A stretch of DNA of 15,658 bases from assembly GCA_039700805.1 (NCBI GenBank), contig JBCAZE010000066.1, positions 1 to 15,658 of the forward strand, read 5' to 3'. The notes below the pieces were generated by a model, which saw only the letters and a list, made by a program, of their open reading frames with translations, did not search any database and was not told where the DNA came from. This document shows positions 1-8,850 of this stretch, piece after piece (the stretch's first letter is position 1; each line of letters begins with the position of its first letter). A program made the translations under genes and the position numbers. The DNA comes from CALBPI01 sp039700805. GTDB lineage: Bacteria; Pseudomonadota; Gammaproteobacteria; Steroidobacterales; Woeseiaceae.

Positions 1-1269
1 GTCGATTCGGCCTCACGAAATCCGGTGACAATCCTGACGGCGCTTTTGGAGGCGGGAACGATCCATGTGCTCGTCGGAACGAGAGCGTTGCTTGGCGAGG
101 GCTGGGATGCGCCGTGCATCAACTCGCTGATATTGGCGAGTAATGTCGGCTCCTATATGTTGACAAATCAAATGCGAGGTCGAGCAATTCGCGTCGACAA
201 ACGGCATCCGGACAAGGTTGCCAGCATTTGGCATATCGTCGCTATCGTCATTGATCGTGGTGTCGTGAGTCTTCCACACGTAAGCACCCCGTTGTTCTGG
301 CCGGGTCTTGCGGATTTCCGAGAGTTGGATGGGCGTTTTTCGACCTTTGTTGGTGTTCACCAGTCGGACCCAAGAATCGAAAATAACCTCCTGCGTCTTG
401 AGATTCCTTATGTCCGTCGTAAGCACGACTATGTCTCTGGTGCAGAGCATTTGGCATTCAGGAGCGAATACTTCCGCACCGGCCGTCGTCTTGAGGCGGC
501 GAACGAAGGCATGGTGAAACGGCTGCACCGGATTGATGACCTGCGGCACCAGTGGCAGGAAGCGATTGGTTCGGCGGACACAGGTCAGGTCGTGCCGAGC
601 GTGTCGCCCACGACGCCACCAACCGCGAAGCCTTTCCATTTCAGACGAACGTTTTTCTACTTTCTTGCCTCGGCGATCGCCACGTTCTTCATAGCAGCAG
701 CCGTTATGGCAGAACTATCAGCGCCAATCGGGGTTATTTTCGCCGTAGCACTCGTTTGGTCATTGCCTAAATTTTTCGCCGCAGCGAAGTTGTTCATTAA
801 GCACTTGCCAGTTGATGGAACGCTGCATCAAATCGGTCTGGCGGTGCGAGACACGTTGTGCGCCACCTCGATCATTGAAAATTCGGCGTCTCGGTTGAAG
901 GTCAGGTCATACAGCGTGACTGGCGATGTCTACGTGCACTTAGACGGCGGAACGTTCCACGAACAGTCGGTTTTCGCGGATTGCATGGAAGAAGTTTTGG
1001 GACCTATCGAAAACCCGAGATACCTCTTGATTCGCTATGGCAAGACATTGGGTAAAACCCGCAAGGATTATCACGCGGTACCGACTCGTATTGGCGTTAA
1101 AAAGGAAAGTGCAGCCATCTTTCATCAGGCTTGGCTGAAGTATGTCGGTGAGGCAGAGCTTCTGTACACGAGAACGGCGGAAGCACGTAAGACGCTGCTC
1201 TATGCACGGGCCAAGGCCTTTTCCGGGGGTACCAAAAGGGCTGCGAAACGTTCGGATCGTTGGGTGTAA
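1..1269 (+). CDS. SF2 (DEAD/DEAH-type) helicase, 3' part, with C-terminal membrane hairpin
   Basis: The frame is open to the left edge, so the N-terminal half with the Walker A and DEAD/DEAH motifs lies outside the window. The visible part begins in RecA-like domain 2. A motif V-like GEGWDAP is encoded at 94-114 and a motif VI QMRGRAIR at 169-192, both hallmarks of ATP-dependent superfamily II helicases. About 150 residues later a Pro/Thr-rich linker leads to two hydrophobic segments (about 649-774), which predict a membrane hairpin. A C-terminal domain of about 160 residues follows, containing NPRYLLIR, YHAVP and LLYARAKAF. I recall similar tails on uncharacterised 'DEAD/DEAH box helicase family' proteins but know no function for them. 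An internal GTG at 25 is only a chance start, because the helicase domain continues upstream. The next gene follows after 130 bases in the same direction. Helicase identity is firm; the role (for example defence or nucleic-acid surveillance at the membrane) is unknown. Confidence 0.85.
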   Translation, partial: VDSASRNPVTILTALLEAGTIHVLVGTRALLGEGWDAPCINSLILASNVGSYMLTNQMRGRAIRVDKRHPDKVASIWHIVAIVIDRGVVSLPHVSTPLFWPGLADFRELDGRFSTFVGVHQSDPRIENNLLRLEIPYVRRKHDYVSGAEHLAFRSEYFRTGRRLEAANEGMVKRLHRIDDLRHQWQEAIGSADTGQVVPSVSPTTPPTAKPFHFRRTFFYFLASAIATFFIAAAVMAELSAPIGVIFAVALVWSLPKFFAAAKLFIKHLPVDGTLHQIGLAVRDTLCATSIIENSASRLKVRSYSVTGDVYVHLDGGTFHEQSVFADCMEEVLGPIENPRYLLIRYGKTLGKTRKDYHAVPTRIGVKKESAAIFHQAWLKYVGEAELLYTRTAEARKTLLYARAKAFSGGTKRAAKRSDRWV

Positions 1270-1399
1270 TGGTTTCGCGCTTTTCGAAGCCCGACTTTCG
1301 GATCGTCCGATATGACTTTAAGCTAAATACCAGCAACCTGTTTCATTTATCCGGATTGCTTCGGTAAGCTTAGGGTGACCACACCTGGGGGGGTGAAAC

Positions 1400-3697
1400 A
1401 TGGCGACAACACGTCAATCGAAGTCGGGCGCTGACAAAAGCACCGCCTGCATTCTGTGTTCGATCAACTGTGGCGTCAAAGTCCAAACCGATGATGACGG
1501 CAATTTCACAAAAATAATTGGCGACAAAGCGCACCCAGCATCACGTGGTTATCTTTGTGAGAAAGCGCAACGTCTGAATCATTACCAGAATGGTGCAGAT
1601 CGATTAACGTCACCGATGCGCCGCAATGCTAACGGGGAATATGAGCCAGTCGATTGGGACACGGCCATTCGCGAGATCACGGAGCGTATGCTCGCGGTAC
1701 GCGATAGCTACGGTGGTGACAAAATTCTCTATTACGGTGGTGGCGGTCAGGGTAATCACCTCGGTGGTGCTTACGTTGAGGCCTGGCTCAAAGCGCTGGG
1801 CGTTCGATATCGATCCAACGCTTTGGCGCAAGAGAAGACCGGGGAGTTCTGGGTCGCCGGCAAGATGCTAGGCGTAGGTGCGCACGGTGATTTTGAGCAT
1901 TGCGAGGTCGCTGTTTTTTTAGGCAAGAATCCATGGCAGTCGCATGGTTTCGCTCGTGCAAGAACCGTCATCCAGCAGATGGCCAAAGACCCGAATCGCA
2001 GCATCATCGTCATCGACCCACGTCGCAGTGAAACTGCGGACAAAGCAGACTATCACTTGGCGCTAAAACCTGGCACAGACGCTTGGTTGCTATCGGCCAT
2101 GTTGGCCCTCATGGTACGCAACGACTGGGTTGATAGGGAATGGCTTGCCGAACATACGGTTGGTTATGAACACATCGCGACGCAGCTCGCCGCGATCGAT
2201 GTTGCTCGTTGCGCTGAAGTGTGCGGCGTGGACGAAGAAATGATCGCAGCGGTTGCAAAGCGCATCGCACGCGCAAAGAGCGTGTCGTTCTTCGAAGACC
2301 TAGGGATTCAAATGTCGGTGCACTCCACGCTGGTCAGCTATCTTGAGCGTCTAATTTGGCTGCTGACGGGCAACTACGGCAAACAAGGCACGGCCAATGC
2401 CTACGTACCCTTCTTGAGTCTTGGTAAAGCGAGCAAAGGCGATGTCGGCGGCGGCGGTGGCACATTGTCGTCAACAAGTCCGGTCGCCGGTGCCAAAATT
2501 ATCATTGGCTTGATTCCCTGCAATGTGATTCCCGAGGAGATTCTGACGGATCATCCAGATCGCTATCGAGCGATGATTATTCAAAGCGGCAATCCGGTTC
2601 ATTCCCTGGCCGACAGCCAACGGATGCGCGCGGCGATTCGTGCGTTGGACTTTTCGGTCGCGATCGATGTGGCTATGACTGAAACTGCAAGGGAGGTGGA
2701 TTACGTTCTGCCCGCTGCTAGTCAGTACGAGAAGGCTGAGGCAACATTTTTTAATCTCGAATTCCCAGACAACGTGTTTCATTTACGTCAGCCGGTATTC
2801 GAGCCGCTCAAAGGCACATTGAATGAAGCGGAAATCGTTGCGCGGTTATTGGAGGCCATGGGTGAGCTTGATAACCGCGATTATCGTGCGCTCAAACTTG
2901 CTGCGAGAGGTGGTCTGACCGCATTTTCTGGTGTCTTCATGACGCAAATGGCGACTCGGCCGAAATTGATGAAATACGTCACGCCTATTTTGTATCGAAC
3001 GCTTGGTACAACGTTACCGAGAGGGATGGAGATGGCTGCGGCGGTGTGGGGGATTTGCATGCGCTATGTGCAGTCTTTCCCGGAGCCTGCAAAACGCGCG
3101 GGTTATGCTGGACCAACGCCCATCGCTGCCAACAAGTTGTTCCGGGCGCTTCTTGATACACCGTCCGGCGTTGTTTTTGCTCGCAGTACCTTGGACGAGA
3201 GTAATCGAGCCGTCCGCGCCGCAGGCAATCGCGCGAATCTCTACATACCCGAGCTTGCGGATACGCTTGCTGAAGCGCTTGAGGACGTGCCACAGCGGGA
3301 CCCGGAGTTTCCGTTTGTGTTGTCGGCTGGTGAGCGCCGCACTGAGACCGCGAATACCGCGATCCGTGACACCGATTGGTTTGAGAAGGGGCGCTATGGC
3401 GCGTTGCGAATCAACCCAATGGATGCGGCCGACATCGGTTGCGACTCGGGCGACATGCTCAAACTATCCACACCTCGTGGTTCTGCCGATGTTGTTGTGG
3501 AAGTTAATGACATGATGGCGCGTGGGCATGTGTCTTTACCGAACGGCGCAGGTATGCGCTACACCAAGGCGGATGGAACGACTGTAAAGCGCGGCGTCGC
3601 GCCGAATGAGCTTACAGACGCGAAGCGTCGTGATTTTCTTGCTGGCACGCCCTGGCATAAGCATGTGCCGGCGAGACTCGAGAAGGTCGGCACCTGA
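1400..3697 (+). CDS. Molybdopterin-dependent oxidoreductase (formate dehydrogenase/nitrate reductase superfamily), single subunit
   Basis: A 765-residue protein of the DMSO-reductase superfamily. The N-terminus has a 4Fe-4S site (Cys17, Cys20, Cys24, Cys53) followed by Lys55, the usual electron-relay lysine. Bis-MGD-binding signatures follow: VIDPRRSETADKADYHLALKPG written in parts as VIDPRRSE (204-211) and LKPGTDAW (222-229), then QSGNPVHSLADS (395-406) and DYVLPAASQYEKAE (434-447). The C-terminal molybdopterin-dinucleotide domain starts near FPFVLSAGER and ends with AGTPWHKHVPARLE. There is no Tat signal, so it is probably cytoplasmic. Aligning the conserved VAG at 152-154 with FdhH and NapA puts Thr147 where Sec or Cys normally binds Mo. 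No partner subunit, cofactor gene or transporter is adjacent, and the substrate is unknown. It resembles single-gene 'molybdopterin oxidoreductase' proteins such as mycobacterial Rv0197, as far as I recall. A G-rich stretch ending in GGTG, about 5 bases before ATG 1400, can serve as ribosome-binding site. Confidence 0.92.
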   Translation: MATTRQSKSGADKSTACILCSINCGVKVQTDDDGNFTKIIGDKAHPASRGYLCEKAQRLNHYQNGADRLTSPMRRNANGEYEPVDWDTAIREITERMLAVRDSYGGDKILYYGGGGQGNHLGGAYVEAWLKALGVRYRSNALAQEKTGEFWVAGKMLGVGAHGDFEHCEVAVFLGKNPWQSHGFARARTVIQQMAKDPNRSIIVIDPRRSETADKADYHLALKPGTDAWLLSAMLALMVRNDWVDREWLAEHTVGYEHIATQLAAIDVARCAEVCGVDEEMIAAVAKRIARAKSVSFFEDLGIQMSVHSTLVSYLERLIWLLTGNYGKQGTANAYVPFLSLGKASKGDVGGGGGTLSSTSPVAGAKIIIGLIPCNVIPEEILTDHPDRYRAMIIQSGNPVHSLADSQRMRAAIRALDFSVAIDVAMTETAREVDYVLPAASQYEKAEATFFNLEFPDNVFHLRQPVFEPLKGTLNEAEIVARLLEAMGELDNRDYRALKLAARGGLTAFSGVFMTQMATRPKLMKYVTPILYRTLGTTLPRGMEMAAAVWGICMRYVQSFPEPAKRAGYAGPTPIAANKLFRALLDTPSGVVFARSTLDESNRAVRAAGNRANLYIPELADTLAEALEDVPQRDPEFPFVLSAGERRTETANTAIRDTDWFEKGRYGALRINPMDAADIGCDSGDMLKLSTPRGSADVVVEVNDMMARGHVSLPNGAGMRYTKADGTTVKRGVAPNELTDAKRRDFLAGTPWHKHVPARLEKVGT

Positions 3698-3890
3698 ATT
3701 GGCGACTCAATATGGCGGCGGCCCGCTAGCGCACGAGCGGCCGCGCAATGCGGCATTCGTGATTGTCCGGGTGGATAAGTCAACAGACGATTTGTGAGAG
3801 CGTCCGCGGGGGCTTCGATGTCCATCGACACATTCGCAGAGCATGCTACTCTTGACCGCAGTCCATTTTCACTAGAATTCAGGGAAGTCT

Positions 3891-6800
3891 ATGTTGCGCA
3901 ACACATTCGTCCTCGGCCTGATCGCTATGGCCGCATTTATCTCAAATGTCTCCTACGCCGAAGCCGTTGAAGAACACCTAATCGATGGTCTTGAGTATCG
4001 GCTGATCGGGCCCTTCCGGGGTGGTCGAGTTACGGCCGTGCATGGTGTTCCCGGCGATGACCAACGTTACTACATGGGCGCGACCGGCGGTGGTGTCTGG
4101 AAGACAAGCAACGGCGGCCAGACTTGGGACAATATCTCTGACGGACAAATCCCGGTTGGAACAATCGGTGCAATTGGCGTCGCGCCGTCGGATCCAAACG
4201 TGATCTATGTCGGTACCGGTGAGGCACCGATCCGTGGGGTGACAACCTCCCAAGGCGAAGGTATTTGGAAGTCCACCGACGCGGGTGAAACCTTCGAGTT
4301 CATCGGCCTGCCGAAGGCTGGCCAGATTGCCAAGATCCAGATTCATCCAACAGACCCAGACCTCGCTTACGTTGCGGTGCAGGGACAGATTTGGGCGCCG
4401 AACCCAGAACGTGGCGTCTACCGTACAAAAGACGGCGGCAACACGTGGGAGCTCGTGCTCAAGGTCAATGCCGATACCGGCGCCACAGATATCACGATGG
4501 ATCCGACGAACCCCCGCATTCTTTACGCCGGCATGTGGCATCACGGCAGGAAGCCGTGGTTTATCAAGTCTGGTGGCGAAGGCGGCGGCATTTATAAAAG
4601 CGTCGACGGCGGTGATTCGTGGCAGCAACTTGAGGGTGGATTGCCTGACTTGATCGGCAAGACCGGCATCGCAGTCTCAGCGGATGATCCGTCTCGCGTG
4701 TACGCCATCATTGAGGCTGGGCCGGGTGAAGGCGGCATATGGCGTAGCGATAATTACGGCAAGAGCTGGCAGTTGATGAATGGTCATCGCGCGCTATGGT
4801 CACGCGCATGGTATTACATCCATATCGCGGTCGACCCGACGGATGCCGACACAGTGTGGGCGATGAATACGCGCTTATATAAGTCGGTTAACGGCGGCAA
4901 AGACTGGGCGCAAGTTGATGCACCGCATGGTGACCACCATGATTTATGGTTTAACCCAGAGAACGGCGACAACATCATCAACGCGAATGATGGTGGCGCT
5001 AATGTCACATTCGATGGCGGGAAAACCTGGAGTTCGATCAACAACCAGCCAACGGCGCAGTTCTATCGAATCATCACGGACAATCAAGATCCTTATCGCA
5101 TCTACGGCGGTCAGCAAGACAACTCGACGGTCTCGATCGCGAGCTATGCTTGGGACGGGTCCATTGGTGTTGATGATTTTTATGCCGTTGGTGGTGGCGA
5201 GAGCGCGCATATTGCATTCGATCCTGACGACCCGACGCTTGTCTACGCGACGACGATCAATGGCACGTTGTCCGAATACAATCATGAGAACCGTAAAACC
5301 CGCTACATCATTCCATACCCGGAATCGGTGTTTGGCATGGATTCGAAAGATCTTAAGTACCGCGCAAACTGGAACCCGCCGGTCATCACAAGCCCGCATG
5401 ATCGCGCGACGATTTACTACGGCACACAATATCTTTTGAAAAGTACTGATCGCGGTATCAGTTGGACCGAAGTGAGCCCCGATCTGACGCGCAATAATCC
5501 GGAGCACATGGGTAGGAACGGTGGGCCACTGACGCCAGAGAATGTTGGCGCGGAGTTCTACCACACGATCTTCGCGATTGTCGAAAGTGAAACGGAACAG
5601 GGCACAATATGGGTCGGTGCTGATGATGGCCTCATCCACATCACACGAGACGGTGGTGAGAATTGGACGAATGTATCGCCGCCACACAGAGGCGAGGCGA
5701 TGATCAATGCGATTGAACTGTCGCCGCATGCGGAGGGTACTGCCTATGCCGCCGTCACCGGTTACAAGCTGAACGACTTCAAACCGTACATCTACAAAAC
5801 CACTGATTACGGCAAGCGCTGGAAACGTATTGATCGTGGATTACCGGACGGATCGTTCGTGCGTGTCGTTCGTGAAGATCCCATCCAGAAAGGCTTGCTC
5901 TACGCTGGCACCGAGAAGGGCATGTTCATCTCCTTTAACGACGGCGGTGAATGGCAGGCATTCGATCTGAACTTGCCCGCGGTGCCCATCACGGACCTTC
6001 GTGCGCGTGAAGACGGGCTTGCCGTGGCAACCCAGGGCAGAGCGTTTTGGGTGCTCGATGATCTTTGGACGGTTCGCCAAGCGTCGAATCAGCTCGCGGA
6101 GAAATCACTGCATCTTTACACGCCGCCAACTTGGGCCATGGGTAAACCAGGTAGTCGTCCGCGTGCATTCGAGGCAGGTAACCCGTCACCCAACCTACCG
6201 CTGTACTACATCATAGGCGAAGACGTTGACGACGACGCGACGTTGACGATTGAGATTCTCGATGCGAGCGGTGCAGTTATTCGCACGATGTCCAGCGAAG
6301 AGAGTGAGCAAGAGGTTTGTGAGAAGGGCAATGAAGATCCTCGCCGTCCAATCAACCACAAGTATGCGCCAACGGCGCAAGGCTTCAACAAATGGTCCTG
6401 GAACTTGAAGTCAGAGGATGTGTCCTGCATCGACGACATCATGTTGCACGGTGGCTACAACGGACCGAGTGTGGCTCCTGGTCAATATACAGCGCGTCTA
6501 ACGCTCGGGGATGAAATGAGCGAAGTCTCGTTCACGGTGGCGAAAGACCCGCGCTCGTTTGCGACCGACGCTGAGGTCGCCGATTGGGCTGATACGCTCG
6601 GCGAGGTGAAGGTCTTGCTCAGTACGTCTTTGATTGCGCTGGACGACGCAAGAGTGGCGCGCGCGCAGATTGCGTCGTTGATGTCTGACTACGACGACGA
6701 GTCTCTGCAAACGCTCGGTAGCCAAGCGATTGATGAGATCGATGCCTGGGAAGAGAAGATTACCCAGTTGAAGCATGAAACCTACGAAGACGAGGACGCG

Positions 6801-7028
6801 TGGCCGAACATGTTCGATGGGCAGGTGCGGTACCTGATGGACACGATTGACTACTCGGGTGCACCGGTAACGCAAGGTATGCGCGATCGCCAATCGGATC
6901 TTGCGAAAAAGTGGGCAGCATTGGAAGCGGAACTTCGCGACATTACGTCCACCTACATCGAGCCCATCAATACTTGGGCCTATGAACGGCAGGAGCCGCA
7001 CGTTAAGCAGCCCGCTAGTGCGAACTAG
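3891..7028 (+). CDS. Exported BNR/Asp-box beta-propeller protein (VPS10/sortilin-like, 'glycosyl hydrolase' family)
   Basis: A 1045-residue protein with a Sec signal peptide (hydrophobic residues 6-20, probable cleavage after SYA, residue 23), so it is exported. Residues about 30-725 form WD40/YVTN/BNR-like propeller repeats. At least eleven Asp-box-like motifs (consensus S-x-D-x-G-x-T-W) are visible, for example KTSNGGQTW (71-79), RTKDGGNTW (178-186), KSVDGGDSW (236-244), KSTDRGISW (517-525) and ITRDGGENW (584-592). The remainder is a beta-rich domain (about 735-890) and a helical tail ending in a Lys/Glu-rich, coiled-coil-like segment near 985-1020. Such proteins are often annotated as sialidase-like or VPS10 glycosyl hydrolases, but no catalytic set is evident, so enzymatic activity should not be assumed. 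Binding or scaffolding in the periplasm or outside the cell is equally possible. AGGGAA lies 5 bases upstream of ATG 3891, supporting this start. An intrinsic terminator follows the stop, so the gene is probably monocistronic. Confidence 0.9.
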   Translation: MLRNTFVLGLIAMAAFISNVSYAEAVEEHLIDGLEYRLIGPFRGGRVTAVHGVPGDDQRYYMGATGGGVWKTSNGGQTWDNISDGQIPVGTIGAIGVAPSDPNVIYVGTGEAPIRGVTTSQGEGIWKSTDAGETFEFIGLPKAGQIAKIQIHPTDPDLAYVAVQGQIWAPNPERGVYRTKDGGNTWELVLKVNADTGATDITMDPTNPRILYAGMWHHGRKPWFIKSGGEGGGIYKSVDGGDSWQQLEGGLPDLIGKTGIAVSADDPSRVYAIIEAGPGEGGIWRSDNYGKSWQLMNGHRALWSRAWYYIHIAVDPTDADTVWAMNTRLYKSVNGGKDWAQVDAPHGDHHDLWFNPENGDNIINANDGGANVTFDGGKTWSSINNQPTAQFYRIITDNQDPYRIYGGQQDNSTVSIASYAWDGSIGVDDFYAVGGGESAHIAFDPDDPTLVYATTINGTLSEYNHENRKTRYIIPYPESVFGMDSKDLKYRANWNPPVITSPHDRATIYYGTQYLLKSTDRGISWTEVSPDLTRNNPEHMGRNGGPLTPENVGAEFYHTIFAIVESETEQGTIWVGADDGLIHITRDGGENWTNVSPPHRGEAMINAIELSPHAEGTAYAAVTGYKLNDFKPYIYKTTDYGKRWKRIDRGLPDGSFVRVVREDPIQKGLLYAGTEKGMFISFNDGGEWQAFDLNLPAVPITDLRAREDGLAVATQGRAFWVLDDLWTVRQASNQLAEKSLHLYTPPTWAMGKPGSRPRAFEAGNPSPNLPLYYIIGEDVDDDATLTIEILDASGAVIRTMSSEESEQEVCEKGNEDPRRPINHKYAPTAQGFNKWSWNLKSEDVSCIDDIMLHGGYNGPSVAPGQYTARLTLGDEMSEVSFTVAKDPRSFATDAEVADWADTLGEVKVLLSTSLIALDDARVARAQIASLMSDYDDESLQTLGSQAIDEIDAWEEKITQLKHETYEDEDAWPNMFDGQVRYLMDTIDYSGAPVTQGMRDRQSDLAKKWAALEAELRDITSTYIEPINTWAYERQEPHVKQPASAN

Positions 7029-7040
7029 CGACAGCCATCG

Positions 7041-7069
7041 AAAGCCCCCGGAACCCGGGGGCTTTTTTT
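7041..7069 (+). terminator. Rho-independent terminator after the BNR propeller gene
   Basis: GCCCCCGG (7044-7051), loop AAC, CCGGGGGC (7055-7062), then seven T. The AAA before the stem can pair with the first three T, giving an 11-bp stem. It starts 12 bases after the stop at 7028 and separates the propeller gene from the GH13 gene. The classical geometry makes this a high-confidence call for the plus strand. The opposite strand also has an A/T flank but only three T, so bidirectional use is doubtful. Confidence 0.93.
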
Positions 7070-7103
7070 ATGATGCACCCGATTGAGGCAGAGATGTTTC
7101 GCG

Positions 7104-7117
7104 CCGTGAACTCACGG
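7104..7117. promoter_or_regulatory. Possible operator: 6-2-6 inverted repeat upstream of the GH13 gene
   Basis: CCGTGA-AC-TCACGG is a perfect inverted repeat with a two-base centre, 28 bases before the GTG start. The two-base loop is too tight for an RNA hairpin, so a protein-binding site is the more natural reading. It does not match the palindrome in front of the GH81 gene, and no regulator gene is in the window. A chance palindrome of this size in 15 kb is quite possible. Confidence 0.3.
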
Positions 7118-7145
7118 TAGATTCGTAACAGAGGGAAGTTGGACA

Positions 7146-8774
7146 GTGGGCGATAGCAAAAAGCACGAATGGTGGCGGGGTGCGTCCCTATATCAAATCT
7201 ACCCGCGGAGTTTCTTCGATACGACGGGTAATGGCGTAGGTGATTTATGCGGCATCGTCGAACGCTTGGATTACGTATCGAGCCTCGGTGTAGACGGGAT
7301 ATGGATCTCGCCGTTTTTTACATCACCGATGAAGGACTTTGGCTATGACGTCTCTGATTACCGCGACATTGATCCATTGTTCGGCACGTTGGATGATTTC
7401 GATCGTTTGATTGAACGCGCGCACGCGCTTGGTCTCAAAATCATCATTGATCAGGTCTATTCACATACCTCGAATCAGCACGCGTGGTTTGCAGAGAGTC
7501 GAGAGAGCCGCGATAACGATAAGTCGGATTGGTATGTTTGGGCCGATGCGAAACGTGACGGATCACCGCCGAATAATTGGCAATCGGTCTTTGGTACGCC
7601 AGCCTGGACTTGGGACGCTAGGCGTCAGCAATACTATCTGCATAATTTTCTCTCGGCGCAGCCTGATCTCAATCTTCACAACGCCGATGTTCAAGACGCC
7701 CTGCTAGATGTTGCACGCTTTTGGTTGGATCGTGGTGTGGATGGGTTTCGCTTGGATGCCATCAATTTCGGGATGCACGATCAGGCACTGCGGAATAACC
7801 CGCCGGCACCTCGCCATCTACGGCGCGAAACAAGGCCTTATTCGATGCAGTTGCCGAAGTACACCATCGGTCACGAGAACATGCCGCGTTTTCTTGAGCG
7901 TCTACGTTCGCTGACGGATCAATATAGCGACATCATGACGGTGGCCGAGGTCGGTGCGATGAATCCGTTACCGGTGATGAAGGACTATACGCACGGTGAA
8001 CACCGACTCAATTCTGCTTATGGATTCGAGTTTCTTTCGAGCCCAGTGTTAACGGCTGAGCTCGTCAAGAAGACGCTCAAGGACTGGCCTGGTGAGGTGA
8101 ATGAGGGTTGGCCATCATGGGCGTTTTCCAATCACGACGCGCCACGAGTAGTGAGTCGTTGGCTGCCACACTTGGCGCACGAGCACCGAGTGAGGCTGAT
8201 TGCATTGTTACAATTTTCGTTGCGCGGCAATGTCTTTATTTATCAGGGTGAGGAGCTCGGTCTCACGCAAGCGATCGTGCCGTACGAGAAGATCCAAGAT
8301 CCAGAAGCATTGACCAACTGGCCGCATACGTTGGGGCGTGATGGTGCACGTACCCCGATGCCCTGGGAATCGGTTAGTCCAAGCGCCGGTTTCACAACGG
8401 CTGACGAAACTTGGTTGCCGATACCGGATGACCATGTCGCTCGTTCGGTGGCATCTCAGCGAGAAGCTGAAAACTCAACGCTCGAGCACGTGAGGTCGCT
8501 CATCGCACTTCGTTGCGCGCAGCCCGCGCTGCGACTCGGTGATTTGGATTTCTTAACGGCGCGAAAGGGCGTGCTTGCGTTCACTCGAAAACACGATGGC
8601 GATACACTCGTTTGTGTTTTCAATCTAGGGGATGAGGACGTCACGTGGCGGCCGAGGGTTGCCGCGAATGCCGATGTGCTGGCAAGCGTTGGTGTTGAGA
8701 CAGAGCAGAAACGCGGTCCGAGGATATTGCCCGCATTCTCTGGATACATCGCGCGTGCGAGAGTCGTTGACTAA
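7146..8774 (+). CDS. GH13 alpha-glucosidase (GH13_23-like)
   Basis: A 542-residue enzyme with no signal peptide, hence cytoplasmic. The (beta/alpha)8 barrel begins at WWRGASLYQIYPRSF. The conserved GH13 regions are present: DQVYSHTS (102-109, region I), GFRLDAINF with nucleophile Asp204 (region II), VAEVG with acid/base Glu268 (region III) and FSNHD with transition-state stabiliser Asp331 (region IV). The strings SDWYVWAD, PPNNWQSVFG, QPDLNLH and the GFRLDAINF signature match bacterial alpha-glucosidases such as the Halomonas enzyme HaG (GH13_23, about 540 residues). These hydrolyse, and often transglycosylate, short alpha-1,4-glucosides such as maltose. The start is GTG 7146, supported by GAGGGA at 7131-7136 with a nine-base spacing. 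It lies behind a terminator, so it has its own promoter. It probably finishes degradation of imported maltodextrins. No transporter gene is adjacent. Oligo-1,6-glucosidase specificity cannot be excluded from sequence alone. Confidence 0.94.
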   Translation: MGDSKKHEWWRGASLYQIYPRSFFDTTGNGVGDLCGIVERLDYVSSLGVDGIWISPFFTSPMKDFGYDVSDYRDIDPLFGTLDDFDRLIERAHALGLKIIIDQVYSHTSNQHAWFAESRESRDNDKSDWYVWADAKRDGSPPNNWQSVFGTPAWTWDARRQQYYLHNFLSAQPDLNLHNADVQDALLDVARFWLDRGVDGFRLDAINFGMHDQALRNNPPAPRHLRRETRPYSMQLPKYTIGHENMPRFLERLRSLTDQYSDIMTVAEVGAMNPLPVMKDYTHGEHRLNSAYGFEFLSSPVLTAELVKKTLKDWPGEVNEGWPSWAFSNHDAPRVVSRWLPHLAHEHRVRLIALLQFSLRGNVFIYQGEELGLTQAIVPYEKIQDPEALTNWPHTLGRDGARTPMPWESVSPSAGFTTADETWLPIPDDHVARSVASQREAENSTLEHVRSLIALRCAQPALRLGDLDFLTARKGVLAFTRKHDGDTLVCVFNLGDEDVTWRPRVAANADVLASVGVETEQKRGPRILPAFSGYIARARVVD

Positions 8775-8836
8775 TCACTGTTGAGGCGACAGGTCGAAGT
8801 GTGGCGATCGTGTCACGCTATGTTAACTCGCTAGTT

Positions 8837-8850
8837 TGACAGCGCTGTCA
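8837..8850. promoter_or_regulatory. LacI-family-type operator overlapping the GH81 promoter -35
   Basis: TGACAGCGCTGTCA is a perfect 14-bp palindrome with the central CG expected of LacI-family operators, of the kind seen before sugar-utilisation genes in gammaproteobacteria. Its left half overlaps a consensus -35 hexamer TTGACA (8836-8841). TGAAAT (8860-8865, 18-bp spacer) is a fair -10. Repressor binding would therefore block the promoter directly, with presumed derepression by a glucan-derived sugar. No lacI-type gene is present in the window, so the regulator would act from elsewhere. Confidence 0.7.

Noticed and set aside
1303..1318. Short TCGGA-TCG-TCCGA-like hairpin after the helicase gene
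   Set aside because: A 5-bp stem without a T tract is within chance expectation.
3714..3748. GC-rich imperfect hairpin after the molybdoenzyme gene
   Set aside because: The stem needs a bulge and there is no T tract; not enough for a terminator call.
3783..3797. 13-bp sequence CAGACGATTTGTG repeated near 14005
   Set aside because: One 13-mer match between two spacers is expected by chance in a window of this size; the flanks differ and no element boundaries are seen.
3852..3878. TTGACC / TAGAAT promoter for the propeller gene
   Set aside because: The spacer is only 15 bp, and initiation would fall inside the ribosome-binding site, leaving almost no leader.
4944..5729. 261-residue minus-strand frame inside the propeller gene
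   Set aside because: Shadow frame of a strongly supported coding region; Arg-rich composition with no domain signal.
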